Assembly: GCA_964597445.1 (NCBI GenBank)
Contig: CAZQXO010000037.1
Span: 1-19,824, forward strand
Direction of reading: 5' to 3'
Origin: UBA10649 sp964597445
GTDB lineage: Bacteria > Actinomycetota > Actinomycetes > S36-B12
Length of the DNA stretch: 19,824 nucleotides
The position numbers and the translations under genes were made by a program. Each line of letters begins with the position of its first letter. Position 1 is the stretch's first letter. Shown here piece after piece: positions 1 to 7,763 of the stretch. The notes below the pieces were generated by a model. The model was not told the DNA's origin. It was given only the letters and a program-made list of their open reading frames with translations, and did not search any database.

Positions 1-1108
1 TGCGCGTGCACACCGCTCCCTTCGCCCACTCCGCCCAGGACGACGACCAGCCACCAGTCACGGTGCTGCCCCAGTCGAGTGTCGACTCGTCGATGTCCGA
101 GCACGAACCGCTTGCCGGCATCGGGACCTGCTGAAGCTGCGCGGACGGCAGGATCACTGCCTGCGTCGGCACCACCGGGTCGGCGACATAGCGGAATATC
201 AGGGCGATGGAACCGGCCGTGCCCACGGAACCTAGCACTCCCACGCCGGCCGCGGCCCCCGCTCCCCCCTGCCCGGCGGACCCGGTTGACGCCGCGTAGG
301 TCGCCCCGCCGATGAGCAGGCTGGGATTCACATACGACCCGCCGGCTCCGCCTCCCGGGAAGGAGCCCGAGCCGCCGGAGTTTCCGCCACCGCCGCCACC
401 GCCGTATCCACTGCCCCCATCTCCGGCCGTGCCTCCCAACCCAACCCCGCCCGCCCCTCCCGCGGACCAGTTCTTTCCTTCGTGGACGGATCCCGTCGCT
501 CCGGCGCCCGGCGCACCTCCCACGCCGCCCGAGCCGCCCGAGCCGCCGTTGCTGGTGCTGGTGCCCTGGTCGCCACCGTCGCCACCGGCAGCACCACCGC
601 CCTGACCCGCGCTGCCACCGGCGCCCGCCGGCCCTCGATCGCCGAGCCCGCCACCGCCGCCGCCGCCGGCAATCACGAGCACGGTTGCGCCCTGCAGCAG
701 CGATGAGTACCCACCCCCTGCGCCGCCTACGCCTATTGGAGGTCCACCCTCCCCCACGGTGACCGTCAGGGAACCGCCGGGGCCGATGGTCAGCGTGCCG
801 TTCACCTCGGCGCCGTCCCCGCCGGATCCGCCGGGGGCGGTGCCCCCGGAAGCGGAAGAGACACTTCCTCCTCCGCCGCCACCACCGCCGATGACGACGA
901 CCTCGACCCGGTTCGCCCCCACCGGGATCGTGATGGTCTCGGTTCCGGCAGTCGTACAGGTGATGAGCTGATCGAGGGAGGGAGTCGTGGTCGTGCAGCC
1001 CGCGGCCGCCTGCGCCGGACCCGCGAGCAGGAGGCTGCCCGTGACACCGGCCACGGCCACGGCGGCAACGGTGATGATCGAGCGACGTGGGCGACAGGTC
1101 ACGGACAT
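1..1108 (-). CDS. Exported glycine-rich protein, partial (C-terminus beyond left edge)
   Basis: An open frame of 369 codons runs from an ATG at 1108 to the window edge without a stop, so the C-terminus is missing. Residues 1-35 look like a signal peptide: RPRR, then a hydrophobic stretch, then PAQA-AA. A short domain follows with two cysteines (C38, C51) and a beta-type stretch (TITIPVGANRVEVVVIG). Residues 74-290 are dominated by Gly, Ala and Ser in GGxGG runs, broken by beta-like segments such as NGTLTIGPGGSLTVTVGEGG. This resembles the Gly_rich (ALK/LTK-type) extracellular domain. The visible end has a second Cys pair (C336, C367) and the segment GGWSSSWAEWAKGAVCTR. I infer a secreted or surface protein of unknown role; the frame is certain, the function is not. 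There is no clear ribosome-binding site, and a TAGCAT box 6 bases before the ATG suggests leaderless translation. Confidence 0.85.
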   Translation of the reverse strand, partial: MSVTCRPRRSIITVAAVAVAGVTGSLLLAGPAQAAAGCTTTTPSLDQLITCTTAGTETITIPVGANRVEVVVIGGGGGGGGSVSSASGGTAPGGSGGDGAEVNGTLTIGPGGSLTVTVGEGGPPIGVGGAGGGYSSLLQGATVLVIAGGGGGGGLGDRGPAGAGGSAGQGGGAAGGDGGDQGTSTSNGGSGGSGGVGGAPGAGATGSVHEGKNWSAGGAGGVGLGGTAGDGGSGYGGGGGGGNSGGSGSFPGGGAGGSYVNPSLLIGGATYAASTGSAGQGGAGAAAGVGVLGSVGTAGSIALIFRYVADPVVPTQAVILPSAQLQQVPMPASGSCSDIDESTLDWGSTVTGGWSSSWAEWAKGAVCTR

Positions 1109-1114
1109 GACGTG

Positions 1115-1120
1115 ATGCTA
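1115..1120 (-). promoter_or_regulatory. -10 box (TAGCAT) of the glycine-rich gene, probably leaderless
   Basis: TAGCAT on the minus strand fits TANNNT and is followed by exactly 6 bases and the ATG at 1108. There is no Shine-Dalgarno sequence between. No good -35 is visible. The transcript would start at or next to the start codon. This 67-bp divergent gap also carries the promoter of the opposite gene. Confidence 0.5.
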
Positions 1121-1163
1121 GTTCCCGTGGCCACGCGCGACCGCCGGTTCGCACCGGAGCGCC

Positions 1164-1169
1164 TAGGGT
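1164..1169 (+). promoter_or_regulatory. -10 box (TAGGGT) of the FemAB gene, probably leaderless
   Basis: TAGGGT fits TANNNT and lies exactly 6 bases before the GTG at 1176. No Shine-Dalgarno sequence is present, so the mRNA probably begins at the start codon. Confidence 0.5.
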
Positions 1170-1175
1170 GACGAC

Positions 1176-2324
1176 GTGACCCTCACCGTCCGTGCGATCA
1201 GCCCTGATCAGCACCGCGCGTGGATCGCCACTCGGCCCTCCGTCTCCTTTCTCCAGTTGCCGGAGTGGGGGCAGGTGAAGGCGGGGTGGCGCTCGGAGTC
1301 CCTCGGCTGGTTCCGCGGCTCCCGACTGGTCGGCGCCGGTCTCGTGCTGAACCGGCCCGTGCCGAGACTGCCGCAGCGCTCCCTCGCCTACCTTCCCGAG
1401 GGCCCCGACATCGACTGGCTCGGAACCGAGCATCCCGATCTCGTCCTGCGGGACTGGCTCACGCCGCTCGCCCAGCACTGCCGCAGCCGCGGGGCGTTCC
1501 AGGTGAAGATGGGGCCGCCCGTGGCCCTGCGCCGCTGGGAGGCCGCGACCATCAAGTCGGCGCTCGCCGAGCGCGCCGATGCCGGGTCCGGTCCCGATCG
1601 CCTCTCCGCCGTGGCCGCCGACTGGACGTCGGAGCCCGGCGAGGGCCTGCTCCGACGACTGCGTGAGCTCGACTGGCAGCAGGAGGCCGCGACCGATGCC
1701 GGCTTCGGCGACGTGCAGCCGCGCTACGTCTTCCAGGTGCCGCTCGCCGATCGCTCTCTGGAGGATGTCTTTGCCGGCTTCAACCAGCTGTGGCGTCGCA
1801 ACATCCGCAAGGCCGAGAAGGCCGGCGTCGTCATCACGCAGGGTGGCCGCGAGGATCTCGCGTCCTTCCATCCGGTGTATGTCGAGACCGCTCAGCGCGA
1901 TCACTTCACGCCACGTGGCCTCGCGTACTTCGAGCGCATGTGGGACGCCCTCAATGCACACGACGAGCACCTGCGCCTGTATCTCGCGCACCACGATGGC
2001 CACATCGCTGCCGCCACGCTCATGGTCGTCGTCGGCGACCACGCCTGGTACTCCTACGGCGCCTCCACCACCGCCGACCGCGACGTGCGTCCGTCGAACG
2101 CGCTGCAGTGGCGGATGATCAGCGATGCTCATGCACTCGGGTGTCGCACCTACGACCTACGCGGCATCGCCGACACACTGGATCCGTCGCACCACCTGCA
2201 GGGGCTGATCCAGTTCAAGGTCGGCACCGGTGGGTATGCGCAGGAGTATGCGGGGGAGTGGGATCTCATCCTGCGACCCCTGTGGGCCCGGGGATTCCGC
2301 GCCTACCAGTCACGAAAGGGCTAG
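1176..2324 (+). CDS. FemA/FemB-family peptidyltransferase (peptidoglycan bridge formation)
   Basis: 382 residues, a usual length for FemX/FemAB proteins, which use aminoacyl-tRNA to add residues to the stem peptide of lipid II on the cytoplasmic side. Family signatures are visible: FLQLPEWGQVKA (25-36) at the N-terminus; FNQLWRRNIRKAEKAGV (202-218) in the central GNAT-like fold; WYSYGAS (291-297) with NALQWRMISDAHALG (308-322) and YDLRGI (326-331) in the second GNAT lobe; and GLIQFKVGTGG plus EYAGEWDLI (343-365) at the end. The GTG start is placed by the -10 box 6 bases upstream; the next in-frame ATG would lose conserved sequence. The stop is 2 bp before the racemase-like gene, so the two are co-transcribed. 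The amino acid it adds cannot be read from sequence. Confidence 0.88.
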   Translation: MTLTVRAISPDQHRAWIATRPSVSFLQLPEWGQVKAGWRSESLGWFRGSRLVGAGLVLNRPVPRLPQRSLAYLPEGPDIDWLGTEHPDLVLRDWLTPLAQHCRSRGAFQVKMGPPVALRRWEAATIKSALAERADAGSGPDRLSAVAADWTSEPGEGLLRRLRELDWQQEAATDAGFGDVQPRYVFQVPLADRSLEDVFAGFNQLWRRNIRKAEKAGVVITQGGREDLASFHPVYVETAQRDHFTPRGLAYFERMWDALNAHDEHLRLYLAHHDGHIAAATLMVVVGDHAWYSYGASTTADRDVRPSNALQWRMISDAHALGCRTYDLRGIADTLDPSHHLQGLIQFKVGTGGYAQEYAGEWDLILRPLWARGFRAYQSRKG

Positions 2325-2326
2325 GC

Positions 2327-3487
2327 ATGTCGTTCACGGTGACGATCGATGCGCAGCGCTGGCGCGATCATCAGGACGGCGTCGCCGCCTCCGTCCATCG
2401 CTCGGCCGGGTCGTCGGTCGTCCCTGTCATCAAGGGCAACGGCTACGGCCTCGGCCCGTCCCTGCTGACGAGCGAGGCCGTGCGTCTCGGCGTCGACACC
2501 GTCGCGGTCGGCACCGTGTTCGAGGTCGAGGAGGTCGCACGCCAGGGCTCGCACGACATCCTCGTGCTCGAGCCCTACGAGCCACGTGACTCCGTCGCCT
2601 CGGACGCCTGGTGGGGCGTGGGTCAGGCCCTGCACGCCGGTCGCGTCATCCGCACGATCGCCTCGACCAGCGCCCTGCTCTCGCTGACGGAAGGCACCGG
2701 GTCCGTCCGGGTCGTGCTCGAGGCGACCACGTCGATGCACCGGTTCGGCATGGACGAAAGCGAGCTGCTGGGCGTCCTCGCCGACGCCCGCATCCGTGAG
2801 GCCCTGGCCCGGGGGCGCATCCTGATCGAAGGTCTCGCCCTGCACCTGCCCATCGCCCAGCCAGCCGACGAGGACGATCCGCGTCGCGTGAGCCTCGGCA
2901 CCGCGAAGGTGCGCGAGGTGGTGCGGTGGGCCGGCCTGTGGTCCGCGGAGACCGACGTGTGGTCCGGGCACAACTCGCCGGAGTGCCGGGTCTGGGTCTC
3001 CCATCTCGATGACCCGGAGCTTGCGGCCGTCGCCTCGTCGGTGCCCGATGTGGTCCTGCGCGCCCGCGTGGGCACGCGCCTGTGGCTGGACCGCTCCGCG
3101 ATGCGCGCCGCCGGCACCGTCCTCGCCGTGCACCCCCTGCCCACCGGCACGCACGTGGGCTACCGCCAGCGCACCGGGCCCAAGGACGGCACCCTCGTCG
3201 TGGTGTCCGGGGGCACATCGCACGGCATCGGCCTGACCGCACCGACGCCCGCCGCAAACGTCCGGCAGCGCGTCATCACCGCCGGCACGGGTGCACTCGA
3301 CGCCGCCGGGCGCGCCCTGTCGCCGTTCCGCTGGCAGGGCAAGCAGCGCTGGTTCGCGGAGCCGCCGCACATGCACGTCTCACTCGTGTGGCTTCCCGCC
3401 GGGGTCATGGTGCCCGCCGTCGGAGATCGACTCGACGCGGACGTGCGCTTCACGACGTCGACCTTCGACGCGGTCATCGGTGTCTGA
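2327..3487 (+). CDS. Alanine-racemase-like PLP-dependent protein (fold-type III), atypical
   Basis: 386 residues, close to normal for alanine racemase. ATG 2327 is chosen because GAAAGGG (2314-2320) sits 6 bases upstream and the frame begins 2 bp after the FemAB stop. The PLP lysine is K36 in VIKGNGYGLG. Other family landmarks are MHRFGM (137-142), GLALHLP (169-175), RVGTRLWLD (247-255), and a tyrosine in HVGYRQR (Y279), which aligns with the catalytic Tyr of the C-terminal domain. Two things are unusual. The lysine motif is KGNGYG rather than KANAYG, and the usual Met-Asp-Gln of the C-terminal domain appears as MHV (349-351), so the conserved Asp is missing. The family suggests an amino-acid racemase. 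Pairing with FemAB suggests it serves cell-wall bridge synthesis, possibly with a substrate other than alanine (inference). It could also be a non-racemising relative. Confidence 0.8.
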   Translation: MSFTVTIDAQRWRDHQDGVAASVHRSAGSSVVPVIKGNGYGLGPSLLTSEAVRLGVDTVAVGTVFEVEEVARQGSHDILVLEPYEPRDSVASDAWWGVGQALHAGRVIRTIASTSALLSLTEGTGSVRVVLEATTSMHRFGMDESELLGVLADARIREALARGRILIEGLALHLPIAQPADEDDPRRVSLGTAKVREVVRWAGLWSAETDVWSGHNSPECRVWVSHLDDPELAAVASSVPDVVLRARVGTRLWLDRSAMRAAGTVLAVHPLPTGTHVGYRQRTGPKDGTLVVVSGGTSHGIGLTAPTPAANVRQRVITAGTGALDAAGRALSPFRWQGKQRWFAEPPHMHVSLVWLPAGVMVPAVGDRLDADVRFTTSTFDAVIGV

Positions 3488-3500
3488 TCTCGCGCCCGCA

Positions 3501-3559
3501 TTGCTGTGTCAGTCGTTGATCCGAATCAGCGAGATCCCGCTCAACCACTGACACAGCAA
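3501..3559. repeat. 59-bp palindromic element between convergent operons
   Basis: The 79 bp between the racemase-like gene (plus) and the GT87 gene (minus) hold a near-perfect inverted repeat. Outer arms of 13 bp (TTGCTGTGTCAGT at 3501-3513, ACTGACACAGCAA at 3547-3559) are extended after one C/C mismatch by GTTGA (3515-3519) and TCAAC (3541-3545). The inner segment can fold alternatively: GTTGAT with ATCAGC (3515-3520/3525-3530, one G-T pair) around CCGA. Its base composition is clearly less GC-rich than the genes around it. It could be a bidirectional terminator, although there is no T-run, or a REP/MITE-like mobile palindrome. No second copy was seen in the window. Confidence 0.75.
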
Positions 3560-3566
3560 CGTCAGG

Positions 3567-4964
3567 TCAGCTCCGACGAAGCGTGAAGCGGTCCGGCGCT
3601 CCGTCGTAGACACCACCACCGGGATCGTCCTCGTCCTCCGGCTCGCCGTCGGACCGCACCGGGTCGTACGAGGGCACGAGCATGTCCTGGATGACCAGCG
3701 CCACGAGATAGATCGTGGCCAGCATGCGGATGAGGATGGAGATCGCGTACTCCGGACCCTGCAGGGCGGTGGCGTCATCGATGCCGTAGCCCGCGAGGTA
3801 CCACCAGATCGCGACGAAGTAGACGAGCTCCCCTGCCTGCCAGACGAGGAAGCTGCTCCAGCGCGGGCGGGCGAGGACGACCAGCGGGATGAGCCACAGC
3901 GAGTACTGGGGGGAGTACACCTTGTTGGTCAGGACGAAGGCCGCCACGATGAGGAACAGAACAGCCGCCAGGCGCGGTCGGCGGGGAGCCGCCAGCACGA
4001 GCACCGCGATGCCCGCGCACAGCAGCAGGAACAGTCCCGTCGCCCACGTGTTGAGCGACTCCGGGGGCACCTGCGCGATGCCGCCGAGGTTGAGGGCGTA
4101 CCAGAGGGAGCCGAAGTCCTCGCCCCGCTCCCGGCTGAACCGGTAGAACCAGCTCCATCCCTCAGGGTTGGCGATCATCACCGGGACGTTGACGACGGCC
4201 CAGCTCAGGGCTGTTCCCCCGACCAGTGCTCCGAGCGCGCGCCACCGACCCGACCGGAGCGAGAGCAGCAGGAATCCGCCGAGCAGCACGACCGGATAGA
4301 ACTTCGCCGCGATGGCGAGGCCGAGCAGCAGGCCCGCGGCGAAGGGATGCCGCCGCGCCCAGGCGAGCAGGGCGAGAGCGATAAGGGCCAGCGGGATGAG
4401 GTCCCAGTTGATGGTCGCGCCGAGGATCATCGTCGGCGCCAGCGCCACCATCGCCGCGTCCCACGGGCGGCGCTTCACCGTCAGAGCCGTGGCCACCACA
4501 GTGGTGACGAAGGCGAGGAAGAGCAGGGCGACGTTGACATCGAAGAAGACAGTTCCCGTGTCGAGCCCCACAAGACCTGCCAGGGGAGCGGTGATCAGCG
4601 CCGCGATCCACATGAACGCACCCGTGAGGACGGGGTACTCCAGGTGCGTGCCGTCCGCCATCGGTTGCAGGTAGGGCAGGAGTCCGTCAGCGAAGCCCCG
4701 CAGCGCGTACAGCGGTGGGATGTCGGAGTAGCACAGGTGCTCGTAGCGGGCGGGCGACGCCCAGCCGTCCGAACGACAGGAGAGGTCGAGCAGGTAGCCG
4801 ACGAGATAGGAGCCGGTGGCCAGGAGGATCAGGACACGGACGGGGGTCCACCACGAGCGGCCGAGACGCGCCCATCGTCCCGGAGGGCCGCCCACAACCT
4901 CCGTGGAGGCCGCGACCACGGAGTCGTCGGATGACGGCAGGACGTACGGGGGCCGCCGCGTCAC
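3567..4964 (-). CDS. GT87-family membrane glycosyltransferase (DUF2029, Rv0051-like)
   Basis: 465 residues with about ten hydrophobic segments, typical of the C-family of polyprenyl-phosphate-sugar-dependent glycosyltransferases (GT87, as in mycobacterial PimE). Features seen are CYSDIPPLY (78-86), whose Asp is a candidate catalytic or metal residue in the first extracytoplasmic loop; EYPV (109-112); NWDLIP (186-191); RRHPFAAGLLLGLAIAAKFYPV (204-225); and NKVYSPQYSLW (347-357). The tail after the last helix is acidic and probably cytoplasmic. The GTG start at 4964 overlaps the PBP stop by four bases (GTGA), so it is translated after the PBP in one operon. In M. tuberculosis the equivalent Rv0051 follows ponA1. 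The acceptor and sugar are unknown; a role in glycosylating an envelope glycolipid or polymer is inferred. Confidence 0.85.
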   Translation of the reverse strand: MTRRPPYVLPSSDDSVVAASTEVVGGPPGRWARLGRSWWTPVRVLILLATGSYLVGYLLDLSCRSDGWASPARYEHLCYSDIPPLYALRGFADGLLPYLQPMADGTHLEYPVLTGAFMWIAALITAPLAGLVGLDTGTVFFDVNVALLFLAFVTTVVATALTVKRRPWDAAMVALAPTMILGATINWDLIPLALIALALLAWARRHPFAAGLLLGLAIAAKFYPVVLLGGFLLLSLRSGRWRALGALVGGTALSWAVVNVPVMIANPEGWSWFYRFSRERGEDFGSLWYALNLGGIAQVPPESLNTWATGLFLLLCAGIAVLVLAAPRRPRLAAVLFLIVAAFVLTNKVYSPQYSLWLIPLVVLARPRWSSFLVWQAGELVYFVAIWWYLAGYGIDDATALQGPEYAISILIRMLATIYLVALVIQDMLVPSYDPVRSDGEPEDEDDPGGGVYDGAPDRFTLRRS

Positions 4965-7180
4965 TCCGGTCTCGCTTCATCCGTCGGCATGGGAGCGAAC
5001 TCCTCGCCGTCGGTCGGCGCGGGCGGAGGCGTGAACACCCCAGGGTCAGGAGACTGACTCAGATTGGGCTCCGGCGTGACGGGGGCGTCGGTCGGTGGGA
5101 TCACGGGATCACCGAACTCATCGACCGGATCGCCGAACTCGTTCGTGAACTCGGGGATCACCTCGGGAGTCGGGCACCCGGCGGGAACCTCCTCGAACTC
5201 CGAGCTGATCGACGTCGGGCAGTTGTCCGGCACCACGGTGCCGTCGGGCGGAGCCGGGAACTCCTCGACGGGCAGGCCCTCGAGAGCGCGCTCCATGACG
5301 AGGGTCCAGATCGCCGCGGGGAAGGAGCCGCCCGTCACCGTGGTGAGGCCGCCTGTGCCGGCCATGGAGATCGGCATTCCTGCCGCGTCCTCCTTCGCCA
5401 TGAACACCGCGGTCGCGAGCTGTGGCGTGTAGCCGACGAACCAGGCGGACTTGTTGTCATCGGTGGTGCCGGTCTTGCCGGCCGCGGGGCGCCCGAGGGC
5501 GCGAGCAGTCCCGCCCGTTCCGTTCGTCACGACGCGATCAAGCGCGTACGTGACCGTGTTCGCGACATCGGGCTCGAACGCCGACGACGTCTGCGGCGTC
5601 GCCTCGTACAGCAGGCCCTCGTTGGGACCGACGACGCGGGACACCACGTAGGTGGACGCGCGGGTCCCCTGCGCGGCGAAGGTCGCGTAGGCGTTCGCCA
5701 TGGTCACCGCTGATGGGGATGCGGTGCCGAGCACGAACGTCAGGTCCAGCGCATCGAGGTTCATACCCGGCGTGTCCGCGGGCACACCAGCGCGCACGGC
5801 GACGTCGGCGACCGCCTCGACACTCACATCGGCCTCGAGTTCGACATAGGCGGAGTTGATGCTGTCCTCTGTCGCCTGCAGCAGCGTGACCGGTCCGTAC
5901 GAGCGATCCCCGTAGTTGGAGAACGTGTAGCCGTTGACCGTCGCCGGGGAGTCGCCGTTCCAGAGGGAGCTGAGCGGAATGCCCTGCTCGACACCGGCTG
6001 CCAGGGCGAAGGGCTTGAAGGTCGAGCCCGCCTGCGCGAACTGCCGCGTCGCGTTGTTGATCTGGTCAGTGATGAAGTCGTCGCCACCGTAGATGGCGAC
6101 GATCTCTCCTGTGCCCGGTCGCACGGAGGCAACCCCGATGCGCAGCCCCTCCGTTCCGCTGGTGGGACCGGCCTTGCGCACGGCGTTCTGCACACCGCGC
6201 TGCGCCTTGCGATCGAAGGTCGAGGTGATGCGCAGGCCGCCGCGCTGGATCTCGGTCTCATCGAAACCGAGGGAGATGAGCTCGGTCTCGACCATCGAGA
6301 GCAGGAATCCGGTCTGGCCCCCCAGTCGGTTCTTGGCCTTCACGTCGAGGATCTCCGGGAACTCCGCGCGCTGCCGCTCCTGCTGGCTGATCCAGCCACG
6401 CTCGACCATGCCGTCGAGCACGTACTCCCATCGCGCGCGGAGGCGGGAGAGACCGTCCTCCTCCGCCATGTCGCTCGGCGACTTGATGACGGCGGCGAGC
6501 ACCGCCCCCTGCTCGAGGGTCAGCTCGCTCGCCGGGACGCCGAAGTAGGCGATGGACGCCGCTTCGATGCCGTCGGCCCCGCGACCGAAGTAGATGGTGT
6601 TGAGGTAGTTCTCGAGGATCTCGTCCTTGGAGACGAGGGTCTCGAGCTTGGTGGCGAGCAGGGCCTCGCGGACCTTGCGCTCCCACGACCGCTCCTGCGT
6701 CAGGAAGGCGTTCTTCGCGTACTGCTGCGTGATCGTCGACGCGCCCTGCGTCGCTCCTCCCGTCACGTTGTTCCAGACCGACCGCACGATGCCTACCGGA
6801 GAGATACCACCGTGCTCGTAGAAGTCGCGGTCCTCGGCGGAGAGGACCGCCTGCTGGACGGCGAGGGGAACACTCTCGAGGTCGACCGATCGACGGGTCG
6901 ACTCGCCCAGTCGACCGATCTCGTTCTGCCCGTCCGCCCAGTACACGATCGTCGCCTCGCGGGTGACGACCTCGTTCGGCGACGGGACGGTGGTCCGGGC
7001 GAGCAGGATCGCGAAGGCGGCGATCCCGAGGCCGATGAGGATCAGGACGATGACGATCAGCCACCGGAGCCAGTGCCGCTTCTCTCGGGGAGCGGGCCTC
7101 CTCCGACCGGAGGAGCCGCCCGAGGAGCGTCCGCCCGAGCCACTCTTCTTGGCCGGCGGTCGGCGTCCGTTGTCAGGCAC
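4961..7180 (-). CDS. ponA: Class A penicillin-binding protein (transglycosylase/transpeptidase)
   Basis: 739 residues. A basic, Gly/Ser-rich cytoplasmic tail (1-36) leads into one membrane helix (about 38-61). The GT51 domain follows, with EDRDFYEHGG (116-125; E116 is the predicted catalytic Glu), GASTITQQ (146-153) and KVREALLATKLE (169-180). The transpeptidase domain has STFK (S386 nucleophile), SIN (440-442) and KTGT (569-572). It polymerises lipid II into glycan and cross-links the stem peptides outside the membrane. The extracellular tail (about 640-739) is Pro/Glu/Asp-rich, with cysteines at 654 and 669 and a duplicated EFGDPV (681-686, 688-693). The GTG at 7180 has GAGG 7 bases upstream. 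It lies second in the operon after DUF5318, as ponA1 does in M. tuberculosis. Confidence 0.96.
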   Translation of the reverse strand: MPDNGRRPPAKKSGSGGRSSGGSSGRRRPAPREKRHWLRWLIVIVLILIGLGIAAFAILLARTTVPSPNEVVTREATIVYWADGQNEIGRLGESTRRSVDLESVPLAVQQAVLSAEDRDFYEHGGISPVGIVRSVWNNVTGGATQGASTITQQYAKNAFLTQERSWERKVREALLATKLETLVSKDEILENYLNTIYFGRGADGIEAASIAYFGVPASELTLEQGAVLAAVIKSPSDMAEEDGLSRLRARWEYVLDGMVERGWISQQERQRAEFPEILDVKAKNRLGGQTGFLLSMVETELISLGFDETEIQRGGLRITSTFDRKAQRGVQNAVRKAGPTSGTEGLRIGVASVRPGTGEIVAIYGGDDFITDQINNATRQFAQAGSTFKPFALAAGVEQGIPLSSLWNGDSPATVNGYTFSNYGDRSYGPVTLLQATEDSINSAYVELEADVSVEAVADVAVRAGVPADTPGMNLDALDLTFVLGTASPSAVTMANAYATFAAQGTRASTYVVSRVVGPNEGLLYEATPQTSSAFEPDVANTVTYALDRVVTNGTGGTARALGRPAAGKTGTTDDNKSAWFVGYTPQLATAVFMAKEDAAGMPISMAGTGGLTTVTGGSFPAAIWTLVMERALEGLPVEEFPAPPDGTVVPDNCPTSISSEFEEVPAGCPTPEVIPEFTNEFGDPVDEFGDPVIPPTDAPVTPEPNLSQSPDPGVFTPPPAPTDGEEFAPMPTDEARPE

Positions 7181-7206
7181 AGGGAATCCTCGCGTCTCGG
7201 GGGAAG

Positions 7207-7227
7207 CCGCGGGCGCTCAGCCCGCGG
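7207..7227. other. Hairpin between the DUF5318 gene and ponA
   Basis: A perfect 8-bp stem, CCGCGGGC and GCCCGCGG, with a 5-base loop, lies between the DUF5318 stop and the ponA start. No T-run follows on the minus strand, so it is a poor intrinsic terminator. It could be an attenuator, a partial terminator or an RNA-processing element that sets the ratio of the two products. Confidence 0.6.
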
Positions 7228-7235
7228 AGTCGGGA

Positions 7236-7757
7236 CTAGTCAAGGAGATCACGGGGAGTGGGCAGGGCCCGTCGCGGCACGCCGTCGCCCAGCACGTAGG
7301 TGCGGAGCAGGAAGTTCCAGTGGCACTGCTGGCACACCTCCACCACGTAGACCCGGAAGTGCCCGAACTCGACGGCCATCCGCGGGAGGTCCTCGGCCTT
7401 GCGGATGCGTCCGGAGTACGGGCCGAGCTCATCGCCATAGACATAGGTGACGGTGACCAGCCCCGCGTCCCGGCAGGCAGGGCAGGGACCGCCGGCCGGT
7501 TCGCCGTGGAAGCGGGCCGCCTTGAGCAGGTAGGGGTCGGCGTCGCAGAGATCGGAGTCGAGCATGCCGCCGCTGAACAGCCGGCGCAGGGCGGCCCGTC
7601 GATCCAGCGCGTGGTCGATGACCGAGCGCGGACGGTCCGGGTGGGCGACGGGCTCCGGTTGACCCACCGGCTCCGTTCGTCCCGCACGGCTGCGCTTCGG
7701 GGCCGGCGCACCGCGCGCGATCGTGCCGCGGATCGCCGTCTTGCGCGGACCAGCCAT
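7236..7757 (-). CDS. DUF5318 family protein, putative zinc-ribbon
   Basis: 173 residues. The N-terminal third (1-43) is basic and low in complexity. The conserved core starts near VIDHALDRRAALRRLFSG (46-63), followed by DADPYLLKAARFHGEP (72-87). Two Cys pairs, CPAC (92-95) and CQQC (142-145), could bind zinc. Between them is VYGDELGPYSGR, and FRVYVVEVCQQCHWN follows. DUF5318 proteins are actinobacterial and are encoded next to the ponA1-type PBP (Rv0049 in M. tuberculosis); their biochemical role is unknown. No membrane segment or signal peptide is seen, so it is probably cytoplasmic. It is the first gene of the DUF5318-ponA-GT87 operon, with a TAGACT box exactly 6 bases before the ATG. Confidence 0.87.
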   Translation of the reverse strand: MAGPRKTAIRGTIARGAPAPKRSRAGRTEPVGQPEPVAHPDRPRSVIDHALDRRAALRRLFSGGMLDSDLCDADPYLLKAARFHGEPAGGPCPACRDAGLVTVTYVYGDELGPYSGRIRKAEDLPRMAVEFGHFRVYVVEVCQQCHWNFLLRTYVLGDGVPRRALPTPRDLLD

Positions 7758-7763
7758 CCCGGA

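Noticed and set aside
312..605. Proline-rich plus-strand frame (97 codons)
   Set aside because: It is the complement of the GGC/GGT-rich coding strand of the glycine-rich protein; Gly codons read backwards give Pro/Ala. The minus-strand frame has a signal peptide and runs to the edge.
1..1108. PE_PGRS-type protein
   Set aside because: There is no PE domain, and the N-terminus is an ordinary signal peptide. Only the glycine richness is shared.
2321..3376. 351-codon minus-strand frame opposite the racemase-like gene
   Set aside because: It has no domain, promoter or ribosome-binding site, and the plus strand has conserved PLP-enzyme motifs.
7261..7500. tRNA-, rRNA- or CRISPR-like structure in any intergenic region of the window
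   Set aside because: The intergenic gaps are short, and no cloverleaf, regular spacer-repeat array or rRNA-like sequence was found; the repeats present are the palindromes listed.
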